A DNA stretch of 64,000 nt from an uncultured Clostridia bacterium (GTDB lineage: Bacteria > Bacillota > Clostridia > Christensenellales > Aristaeellaceae). Where the stretch lies: assembly GCA_937894675.1 (NCBI GenBank), contig CALCQO010000004.1:1-64000 (forward strand), written 5' to 3'. A program made the position numbers and the translations under genes. The notes below the pieces were generated by a model. It had not been told where the DNA came from. It saw only the letters and a program-made list of their open reading frames with translations, and made no database searches. This document shows, piece after piece, positions 41,078 through 51,900 of the stretch. How positions within the stretch are numbered: position 1 is the stretch's first letter; each line of letters begins with the position of its first letter.

Positions 41078-42892
41078 TTACCTCCACCTGGCATACAGCA
41101 GAGCCTGGGCCCAACTGAAATGCGCCTCAGGGTGGTAATTGACTAGGTCATTTGTGAAGGCGTCATAATACTCATTGGAGTACAGGGGAAGCAGCGGCAG
41201 CTGATTGACAAGGCGTTGCTGAAACTGCTGCCATCTCCTCTCATAGCCAAGTTTATCACCAGGTACCGTATCCCGCATCTGCTCGCTTAGTTGAAGCAAT
41301 ACAGGGTCATCAATACCGGTCAGATTCCGCTGGCCCTGTCCGCCTATCAGGGGGAGGAGGGCGTGGTAGGGGTCAAAGATCATGTCAAAGTTGCTGCCCA
41401 GGAAAAGGATATCGAACGCCCGTGTTTGCTGGCGGTAGTATTGTTGAAAGAGTTCTCTGGTTTCCAGGGGCTGGATGTCCAAGCGCCCGCCAACTTGCCT
41501 CAGCGCTTTTTCCAGCTGTTTCGCGACTGTTTCTGCGATGGGGTTTCCCTGGCTGAACGCCATGCGAAGCACAAGGGGCTCAAGCGTATCCCCTTCTTTG
41601 CGGTAGCGCTGTTTGCCGCTTGCTTTGCGCAGTTCGTTGCCGTTTTCATCCAAACTCCACCCATCTTCCACAAGCAGTTTTTCCGCCGCGGCGTAGTTTG
41701 TGGGATACAGATGGAGCAATTCCTTCAGCTGGTCCTCTTTGCCGATGACCAACTCCTGGCCAATGCCATAGTATCCGTATACCGGCTTGCCATTGGAGGC
41801 GAGGGCTTCCCGGATAATGCCTTCACGGTCGACCAGTGAAGCGACCGCTTGGCGCACTCGTTGGGAAGCCGTGACCCCCTCATCGCAAGTGAAGCTCAGA
41901 TACGCCAAACCACGCCGATCATAGCCTTGGATTTGGATAGTGCCCCGGTTCGCCTGCGCCCTCGCCTGGGAGACGGCGGTATGCCAGGTCATCTTGTTGA
42001 GCAGGTCCACCTGGCCCTGCAGCAGTTGGGAGAGCATGGTTTCATTCTTCGCTTCCACAAAGCGCACGCGCTCAATCGAAGGGGTTTGTCCCTGATAATC
42101 CCCCTTAAAGTAGGGGTTCTTCTCTACCTGCACTTCGCCATTTTCAGGCTGATAGGACACTAGCCGGTAAGGCCCGGAAGTAACCGTGGGATAGCTGAGA
42201 TAGCCCTGATCCCCCAGGAGTCTTTTTTCAAGGGCATCCTGGTTTATCGGCTCCGCAAATCCCAGGCCATCTTCATGATCTGTTAGCGCCATGCCTGGTA
42301 AGAGAACTTCCAGGGGGTAGGGAACAATATCGATGAGGTTTAGCTCAAAGTAGAAAGGCAGATAGGCCTTGTCAATGGTGAGGGAGAGGACATACTCATC
42401 CAAAAGCCGCAAGCCCAACAAGCGTGGAGATTCGCCGCTGATATAGGCATCAAATCCCAGAAGGTAATCATAGCTCCTGCTATCGGAGCGGCTGATTACC
42501 ATCAGCTCAGGGCTTGCCTGCAGCAGGACTGACGCGGCATAGTCCTTTGCCGTGATGGGACTGCCGTCAGAAAAGCGGAGGTCTTCCCATAATGTCAGGG
42601 TATAGGTAACATGCCCTTGAGTATCCTGCGCGCGATGGTATGCCTTGACAACCGTGGGGTTGATCAGCCGGTCAAAATCGCCCCGGTAGGCCACCGTGCC
42701 CAAACCATGCAGCAGTGTGCGCACATCGATGTCCGAGGTGTTGTTTCCCCATCGGTTGGTGAAAAACATCCCGCTGACCTTTGTGGGGTTGGCAACCACG
42801 AGTTCCCGGGGTTCCTCCTGCGCGATTGTTGGGCTAATGCAGGAAAACATCATGAACAGCGCCAGCAGTCCTGCGGTGATTGTCTTATACAT
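41078..42892 (-). CDS. ABC transporter substrate-binding protein, family 5 (oligopeptide type)
   Basis: This 604-residue DppA/OppA-like binding protein has a signal peptide (residues 1-24, ending TIAQ), LTLWEDLRFSDGSPITAKDY, SGPYRLVSYQPENGEVQVEK and VRQAVASLVDREGIIREAL, and a C-terminal lobe ending YARWR. A Cys sits in FMMFSCIS but does not fit a lipobox well. No permease or ATPase is adjacent. It follows the giant repeat protein by 53 bases on the same strand with GGGAG upstream, so the two are likely co-transcribed. The ligand is unknown. Confidence 0.87.
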   Translation of the reverse strand: MYKTITAGLLALFMMFSCISPTIAQEEPRELVVANPTKVSGMFFTNRWGNNTSDIDVRTLLHGLGTVAYRGDFDRLINPTVVKAYHRAQDTQGHVTYTLTLWEDLRFSDGSPITAKDYAASVLLQASPELMVISRSDSRSYDYLLGFDAYISGESPRLLGLRLLDEYVLSLTIDKAYLPFYFELNLIDIVPYPLEVLLPGMALTDHEDGLGFAEPINQDALEKRLLGDQGYLSYPTVTSGPYRLVSYQPENGEVQVEKNPYFKGDYQGQTPSIERVRFVEAKNETMLSQLLQGQVDLLNKMTWHTAVSQARAQANRGTIQIQGYDRRGLAYLSFTCDEGVTASQRVRQAVASLVDREGIIREALASNGKPVYGYYGIGQELVIGKEDQLKELLHLYPTNYAAAEKLLVEDGWSLDENGNELRKASGKQRYRKEGDTLEPLVLRMAFSQGNPIAETVAKQLEKALRQVGGRLDIQPLETRELFQQYYRQQTRAFDILFLGSNFDMIFDPYHALLPLIGGQGQRNLTGIDDPVLLQLSEQMRDTVPGDKLGYERRWQQFQQRLVNQLPLLPLYSNEYYDAFTNDLVNYHPEAHFSWAQALLYARWR

Positions 42893-42945
42893 GGATTACT
42901 CCCTTTTGAATGATCCAGCCGGGGACTCCCCGCGGCTTGAAGAGT

Positions 42946-45900
42946 TTATTCTACAGTATCGCCGACATGGTAGGTGATGCTGCCCAAGGCGGGCTGGGGC
43001 ACGCGCGTATACAGTTTAATGATCAACTGACCCTTGGGGTTGTCATTGCTAAGCAGCAGGCTGTCCGGCAAAGCAACCCGGTACTCACCAGGGTTCTGGA
43101 TTCTTACAAACCAGTAGCCTGCGGACAGATTTTTCACAATCTGGGCGTTCTTCATGCCCGGACGGATTTCAAAGGCTTTGCCATGTAGGAAATCCGGTCC
43201 GTAAAGCCAGACGATAAAGGTAATATCAGGTCTGATTTCCCTGCCGTTCTCATCATATACCAATACACCCAAAGTTACCTCGTAAGCCTGCCGCTCCTGG
43301 AACACCGTATGCATGGTGCCTTCCATTTGATCGCGGCTCAGGGTGACGGGCTTGGGCAGCGTGATGATGTATTGCGGATCATCCGCTTCAATCCTGTACT
43401 CGCCAAAAGCCAAATCCTCCAATACAGGGAAGGGCTGGCCGGTAACGATGGTAATCTTCTTGCCCTCAGGGAAGCTGGGACCGTACACGATAACGGTTAC
43501 CTCGCGGCCGGGCGGCACCTCTTTGCCCTGTGCGTCCAGTACTTCCGCGGATATAGTCAGTTTGGCGACCGCCGGCTCCTTCAACACAGTATGCAGACGG
43601 TCTTCCTTGTTGTCATGCTTCAGGGTAACGGGCTCGGGCAGCGTAATGATGTAGTTGGGATCCTCCGCCTCAACATGGTACTCGCCATAGGCCAGGCCCT
43701 CCAATACCGGGAAGGGGTCACCGGTTATGATGGTAATTTTCTCTCCCTCCGGGAAGCTGGGCCCGTACACGGTAACGGTTACCTCGCGGCCGTCCGGCAC
43801 CTCTTTGCCCTGGGCATCCAGCACCTCAGCCGATAGGATCAGTTTACCATCATCCTCTTCCTCAAACAGCGTGTGCAGATTGCCTTCCTTATTGTTGATG
43901 GACAGCGTCACAGGCTCCGGCAGGGTGACGGTGTACCCCTGATCCTCGGCCGTCACGGTGTACTCGCCGTACACCAGCCCGCTGAGCACGGGGAAGGGCT
44001 CGCCGGTTACGATGGTTACTTCTCTGCCTTCCGCCGGGAAGCTGGGGCCATGCACGGTGACGGTCACTTCCCGTCCATCAGGCACCGGGTTGCCATCCGC
44101 GTCCAGCACCTCGGCGGACACGGTGAGCACGCCCAGGGGCAGCTCCCGCAGCTGAATCATCAGTTCGCCTGACTGCTTGTCGATATGGAGTGTATCCGAT
44201 GGCCGAATCAGGGTTGTTATGTAGAGATGGTCGATGGAATTGCCGTTTACGTCCGCGATGCCGGTGATTTCATACCCGCCATAGAGCAGTGCTGTCAGCT
44301 CATCATTGGGTATGCCGTTGGTGACTTCTATCACCTTGCCATCCGGGAAGGACGGCCCGGTGACGGTTACCTGGAAACCACGCGGGTCGGTAACCATAAT
44401 GGGTTGGCCATCGGCATCTTTCTGGTTTGCCACGATTTGCAGGCTGACCAGCAGGCTGCCTAGCGGAAGTTCGCGGTTTTCCACCACCGCGGCGCCATTG
44501 AGTTCCACTGTCTGGCTCTGGCTGTCGTACCCCAGGACCACATCAGCCGGGTTGGTGACAGTATAATCGGCCAGCTTGTAGCCTTCCTCCGGCTCGATTT
44601 CACGGATGGCGTAGGTGCCGTGGCGCAGGTTGGAGATGGTGTTGGGGCTGCCGTCCGCCGGCAGGCGCACCACATGCTTGTAGTCATTAGGCCCGGTGAC
44701 CTCCGCCAGGAAGACCGGCGGGTTGGGGCTGGAGGAGCCGATGCCGCCCTGGGTGTTGTACACGCGCTTAGACAGCGTCAGGCTGGCGTTTTCAAGCTCC
44801 TTGTTGGTGATGTAGACAGTCTGGCCCAGCCGGATGACATTTGGCTCAAGGCTCAGCGCGACGGTGATGGACTGGCCGGTGGGCTCGCCATCCGCTGTCA
44901 AACTGTAGCCGGTCGCATAAGCGTTAGTGCTGTCCAGCTCCACCACGGTATATTCGCCGAATTCAAGGCCGCTGATCAGGGCCATGCCACCTGCCGGAAC
45001 CCGGTAAGTTCTGGGCGCCTCCAGGGTCTCACCCTCCACCAGCACATCAAACGCGCGGCCATCGGTGATTTTATTGCCGGAGGCGTCCAGAAGCGTTTTC
45101 CGGATCGCCAGGTTACCTAACGCCTTTTCCCGGTTGGTCAGGGTGGCGGTGCCCAGGGGACTGTCTATCCCGATGGTGACATCCACGGACGCGGGCATCA
45201 CATACAAGTCGGATACATTGGCGTTGTCGGTGACTTCCGTATTCTTTTCGGATATCCGGTAGGTGCCGTAAGCGAGCCCGGTCAACGCCGCGGGGTTCTG
45301 GACGCGGTTGCTGTATACGGTGACTTCCACAGGATCGGGTTCCGGCTGGCCTGGGTAGAGGGGGCCTGTAACCAGGAAGGTGAAAGGCCGCTCATCGGGC
45401 TCGGATGCGCCGGGCACGGTGGGATAACGTTTTTCAAGGATGGGGTTGCCATCGGCGTCCTCCAGCAGCTTGTACAGGCGCAGTTCACCCAGTGGCTTTT
45501 CCTGGTTGGTGACGGAGGCGGCGGCCTTGGCGTCATCAGGGTCAGCGGTTTGGCTGAGCACCAGGGCATCGGCGCCGGCGGAATACACGGGAGCTTCATA
45601 CAACACGGAGCCCATGTCATCCTCCACAATGTGGTAGGTGCCGTAGGCCAGTTTGGTGATGGTGGTGCTTTCACCGGCTTTCAGGGTGACCGGCTGCCGG
45701 TAGCCGAAGGGACCGTAGAGCACGATGGTGAACTCCCGCTGGGCGGGGTCCGGGTAGGCGATGACGCCGTTTTCATCCTTGACGCCATAGGGAACGCCCG
45801 CGGCGTCCAGCAGGGTTTTGGTGATGGTGATTTCACCCTTGCGGTCCTCGGTTTTGGTAAAGCGGTTATGGACGGTGAGCGGTTCCGTAGCCAGATGCTC

Positions 45901-48900
45901 GGCGTAGAAGTTGAGGGGCGCCCAGCCTTCCTCGCCGTTCTCCCCCACTTCGCGGACGAAATAGGTGTATTCCGTGCCGTCAAACATGGTTTTGGGCAGG
46001 CCAGTCCAGGTCAGGGCTTGGGTGCCCGAATCCGCGGGCATTTTCTGGCGGCTGCCCACAGGTTCGGCTTCTGCGGGCGTAGCCTCAAGGCCCGGCAGGC
46101 GGTAGAGCTGCATCCAGATGTCATTGCGCGCTCCGATATAGGCGCCAGGGTAGAAGCCGGCGGATTCCGCGTCCACATGCCATTGTTTGGTGGCGGTGAC
46201 ATCCATCAGGGGCGAGGAGTAGGTGTTGCTGAGCGTGCTGGAAAATACACCGCCAGCCGCGCTGTGCGCGTAACTGACCTCGTAGTTTTCAGGCGCCGTG
46301 GCCACATACTGCCCGTTCTCCAGGATGCCTTCCAGGGCGTAGTAGGTATACAGGCGGCCATAGGAATCCGCAGCCGGCAGGTCCGTGAAGGTTTTCTGCC
46401 AAACCATCTCGCCATTGACCAGCTGCTCTGTCAGGGTGTGCTGACGGCCCGGCTCGACCACGGTTTCCGTGCCGCCGCCTTCCAGGGCGACCTCATAGCT
46501 GCGCATGAACACAAAGGGTACTTCCATGGGCAGGGGTTGGGGTCCGCCAAACCATTTTTTCTCAATGGAGGCGCTGACCGTGCCCGGGGTATAGCGGTTG
46601 GTGATGGTGGTGCCGTTGGTGACCAGCAGGGCGCCATCGCTGCCGGGCATGGCCAGGGCGCTGCTGGGATACTCCACCGTGTACCAGGCCGGGACATTGG
46701 CTTCCGTGGCGTAGTACTGGTACAGGGTGGTGCCGGTGGAATACTTGGGCAGGTTCGTCCAGTGGTAGGTAAAGTAGCTTTCGTGGGCGAGGTCCAGGAA
46801 GGGGTCATTGGCCGCCAAATCAGCCGTGACATCGGTGATAACCAGATAGGGCAGGGTGGGGTTGTTCGTGATCCACTGCTGGGTGGGGTTCACCTCAATG
46901 GGTCCGGGCATTTCAAAGACGGTGGTTTCGGAAGCAACCTTGCGGTAGAGCTTCATCATGTTGTGCGCGGCGCTGTGCGGGTGCGCCGCGTCCAGCTTGC
47001 CGCCGATGAAGAGCTTGGTCACCTTGAACTCGCCGTCCCTGGGCGGGGTCAGGCGGTTGTACAAGGTGTACTCACGCACGGGATTGTCAACGTCCAGGGC
47101 GATGTTGAAGGTGTTGCCGGAGGCGATGAAATAATCCTCGCCCAGCGTGCCAAGCTTAGCCGCGGCCCAGGTTTCGTCATTATCTATGCCCGGGCGGATG
47201 ACAAGCTCCGCCTGCATATTGTTTTCGTAGACCGTGCCCAGATAGCGCGGAAGGAACTCCGCCATGGAATAGGTGCCGTAGGCCAGGCCGCCCTCGGTGT
47301 TCAATGCCGGGTTGGGTCCGGCGTTGCCAAAGGAGACATAGCCCACGCCGTCCCGGGGACCAACAGGCTCGCCCGGCTGCTGGCCGCCCGCGTTGGGGTC
47401 AAAGGGGATGCCGCCGGTGGTCAGGGTCTTGCTGAGAACTGCCGCCAGCTGGCTGCCCGACAGGTCAAACACCAGATCGCGGGAGGTGGTGTGGATGGTG
47501 CCATCCTCATCCAGCAGCACCTTCTTGATGTAGATGCCGCCATCGGCCTTCTCCTGGTTGATCAGGTTAACCGCGCCGTTTTGGGCCGTGATGCTGAGGC
47601 TCGCCGTGCCGGTGGTGACGGACGCAGCTGTGTCATACTTAAAGCCAGTCAAATCCTCCACAACCGTGTAGGTGCCATACTTCAGGCCGCTTATCCCCGC
47701 CGCGATGTCGGCGGCGTCCGGCAGCGTGTAGGGCTGGCTGTTGGTGATGGTGATGGGCTTGCCCTCCGGCGGGTAGCTGGGGCCAAAGACCGTGGCGTTG
47801 AAGGTGCGGGCCGCGTCCGCTGGCAAAATGTTGCCGAGGCTGTCCCTGAGCTGTTTTGAGATGGTCAGTTTGCCATTGGGCACTTCACGGTTGACAAAGG
47901 TGACCGTCTGGATGTGGGAATCGGGATCATCCGGGTCATAAGCCTTGACTTCCACTGTGGCGGTCAGGCCAGCCACGCCGTTGGTCGTGGTGTTATAGTT
48001 GCTGAGGTCCTCATACCCGGGCTCGGTAATTTCCGTCAGGGTATAGGTGCCAAAGCGCAGGCTGGTGGCGCTGGTGACAGCGTCCACGTCATTGGTTATC
48101 TTGAATTTTCGGGAGCCAGTCAGCTGCGGGCCGGTGGCGTACACCCAGAACTCGCGGCCATCCTCAACTTTGGTGCCGTCGGCGGAATACACTTCCTTGA
48201 CCATCCGCAGCTCGCCGGCGTCATTCTCATAATTGGTGATGGTGACGAATTTTGCGCGGGAGTTGAAGGTAATCTCTTGGGCGCCGGCAGGCGAGTAGTA
48301 GGGGGTGTACAGGCCGCTCTGGGTTTCCGTCACCGTGTAGGTGCCATAGGGCAGGTTTTCGAACACGGCGGGGGTTTGGGCAGTGAAGGTGCGGGTCTTG
48401 TCCGGGTAATCAGCAGGCAGGTTGTCGCCGGAGATGGTTACCTCAAAGGGCCGTGTGTCATTGGTGATGAGGTAGCCCCTGGCATCGCGCAGCACCTTGG
48501 TGACGGTGAAGGTGCCGACATCCTTTTCGGTGTTGCGGATTTCGATGGTGTGGGTGTAGGCGCGGTTTTCAAAAGTCAGGTCAAACTCCAGGGGAGTCGT
48601 GGCCCCGTCGGTCTGCGTGAACACGGTGGCCGGGTCCTTGCCGTCATTGAAGATGTAGCTGATGTCATACAGCTCATGGGCCAGGCCGACGTTGGTTTCC
48701 TGCAGGGTATAGGTGCCGTACTTGAGTGTGTTGTAGCGCACGGGATTTGCGGCGTTGGAACTGAGGTAGTTGGTCAGGTTGTAGGTAAAGTCCTGACCGG
48801 ACAACTGGTACTGGAAGGAGCGCACATCGCTGAGCTTGTTGCCGTTCCTGTCATAGAGGGTTTTGATGACCTCCAGCTTGCCTGCGGGGCGCTGGGTGTT

Positions 48901-51900
48901 GCGGACCACCACGGTGTTGTCCCTGGAGGCAAAGGACGCCGTGGCCGTGTAGTTGTAGTAACCGATGCCAAACAAGCCGCCGTTGGCGCTGTAGGACACG
49001 ATGTAGTCCGGGTGGTTGCCGGGCATGATGGTGGTATAGGTATCATCGGTGTACTCGCGCACGGTGTAGATGCCGTACTGCAGGTTTTCAAAGACCTTGC
49101 TCTCTCCAGCCTTGAGCTGGAAGGTCTCTCCGCCGGTGGTGGCGCTGCCGGGGAGGCTGACGCCCCAGGCGCGGAAGTAGAAGACCGCGTCCGTTGGCGT
49201 GATGACGGTGTTGTTGGTGTCCCGCAGTTCCTTGGTGACGGTCAGTTTGGCGTTGTTGGTCTCCCGGTTTAAAAAGGCCAGCTGGGTCTCATTGGTGGTG
49301 ACGGTACCGGTGTACTGCCCGCCGGCCGGCGTGGCCTCATACAGGCCGCTCTCCATTTCGGTGACGGAATAGGTGTCCGTGTTCCGGTTGAGGCCGCGGA
49401 TCCACGCGATGTTGCCGTTTTGCATGGTGAACACGCCGTTGGCATCCGGGGTGACGAAGCTTACGCTCAGCACGCCCTGGACATAGGTGTGCAGCTCTAC
49501 CCCGTTGTCTTTGGTGTAGGGCTGACCGTTGATGAGCACGCGGTAGCTGAAGTCGCGGCTGTTCTGGGCGATGAGGCTGCCCTGCTGGCTGCGCAGCTCC
49601 TTGGTGATCTTCAGGTCGCTCAGGCCGTAGATATAGCCGGCGTTGCGCGTAAAGCGGTACTGGCTGGTGGTGACGGTGAAGGTCGCGGTCTCATCCGCCG
49701 TGGCCGCGGGCTGGGTATCGGGAATGATGTGGGAGGCCACGGGGTTGGTGACGGCGCCGGTCTCAGTTGGAAGGTGGTTGGACGGCCGCTCAAACACCAC
49801 CTTGTAGGTGCCGGCGTAGTAGGCTTCCATCTTGTAACGGCCGTACAGGTCGGTCACGGCGGTGATTTCGCCGTTTGGCACCAGGTTGCCGTTTGCATCC
49901 TGGATATAGTCCAGCGCCGGCACCCAGTTGCCCGGGATTTCGTTGCCGTTTTCATCCCTGGCCAGCATCATCAGCCGGACTTTGACGCCTGGAATACCGG
50001 GTTCCGGGCTGCCGTCCTTCAGGCTGTTTTCGTTGTAGTCGCGGAAAGCGGTGCCCTGGATGACGATGTTGTTGATGACAATGCTGGAGAAACTGCTTTC
50101 GGTATAGGAGCCGCCGGTGCTGACCGCCGCCGTGTTGTTGGCCTTTTGGCCGTCGCGCAGCCTGATGTCAAAGGGCGTGGTGGCCGGCAGGGTGAAGGTG
50201 GCGGACTGGTCCTTGGCCAGTTCACCGGAGGCCATTTCTATCTTGATGCCGCGCACCAGCGAGTAGTCCCCGACCGCGGATGTCCAGCCGGGGCCCGCGG
50301 CATACGTCGCCGGGCTTTGCCCGGTGGTCTTGGCTGTGTAATTGTAATAGATGTTGAAGCTGGCCCCCGCGGCGCCGCCGGTGACAGGCCCTGTCAGGCG
50401 GACCGGGAAGGAACTGCCGCGCGGCGAATAGCCCCCGTTGGAATCGGGCGCCGTGGTGTAGTCGCCAACCAAGGGCAGCACATCCAGCACGGTCGCCTGC
50501 TTGATGGCGACCTCGGACTTGTTGAGGATGGTGATGCGGAAGTCCACCTTGCCGCCGATGTAGGAGCGGCCGCCGGTGCCCACAAAGCCTTCGTCCAGGT
50601 TGCCCTTGACGGTCTTGTAGACGATCAGCTCGGCCGGCGGGGTGAACACGAAGCTGGCGCGGCCCAGCAGCACCTTTTCCGAGGTGTTGCCGTCGTTGTC
50701 CAGGTCCAGGGTGTCAAAGACCGTGGTCCCGCTAGGCTGGATCTGCTGCACCTTGTCCGCCGGTTGGTTGGGGGCGTTGTTTTCCCAGATGGCATAGGCA
50801 TCGTTGAAGTTGGTCAGGGGCGGAGTTTGCGCGGTCATGCGCATCCTGAAGGTGACACGGATATAGGTGCCCGCGTACTGGGACGGCCGGGCACTGATGG
50901 AGGAATAATCCCAAATCAGGGCGGTCCGGGTGCCGCCCTTGTAGTTGGGCACCACCTCGGGCTCCACGCTGATGTAGGCGTAGTTGTTGTCCGGGTTGCT
51001 GGACCAGTTGGCGAAGGTGGAAGAGCCTTCCACATATTCCACATGTTCCGGCAGCAGATCCACCAGGCGCAGCCCGTTGATCTTGTCCGGGTTTTGCAGG
51101 ATGCTGCCGGCGGGCTCGGTCACCGCCAGGGTGACGGTCGCGGTTTCGTTGAGGAAGTAGCTGGCAGCCGCGTTGATGGATTTGGTGAAGGTTAGCTTAG
51201 GCACATACTCCACCAGGCGGACAATGCCCAGGGTTTGGGGGAGGGTCACATCAATGTCCGGCTCCGCCCAGGTATAGGAGCCGGCGGCATAGTTGTACAT
51301 GTTGTTGGCACTGTAACTCGAAGGGTTGAAGGCAGTGTTTGCCGGGTCGCGCAGCTTGGCGTACACGGTGGTGTAGAAACTGCTTAGCGGAGCGAGCTTG
51401 GTGCCCGGGTCCGCCATGATACGCAGCTTGGCGGTATCAGCGGGCAGGTCACGGTACACGGTGGTGGTGGTTCCGGATACCGACTGCGCGAGGGTTGCCG
51501 TGACGCTGTCATCCGCCCGCAGGGCCAGGATGCTGAAGGTGCCGGTGCCCACATTGCCGTCAGGGCCAATCATGCTGCGGGCATAGGTGCTGTTGATGGA
51601 TACGCCGGTGAAAACCAGGCGGGGGTCTAAGTTGTAATCATTGAAAATGATGTTGTCCATATGGAAATCCTGGCTGGGGTTCCGCACGTACAGGCTGAAT
51701 GAAACCTCTGTATTTTCCTTGGCGAACAGCTGGTCCGGGATGGTGGTTGGGTTGGAGGTCTTGCTGATGCTGCCGTTGGCCAGCCGCGTATTGAAGTATA
51801 CGGTGATGTCGTCCTCCAAAGTCAGGGTGCCGTTGTCCAGCTCGTAGCTTTCGCCGTCGCGCGGGGTCAGCACCATCTTGGCGTGGTTGACAACCGGGGT

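Noticed and set aside
45550..51195. Long plus-strand frames (769, 452 and 591 codons) with no stops
   Set aside because: They are antisense to the giant repeat gene, composed of low-complexity Gly/Val/His-rich translation, and have no ribosome sites. GC-rich repeat codon structure explains them.
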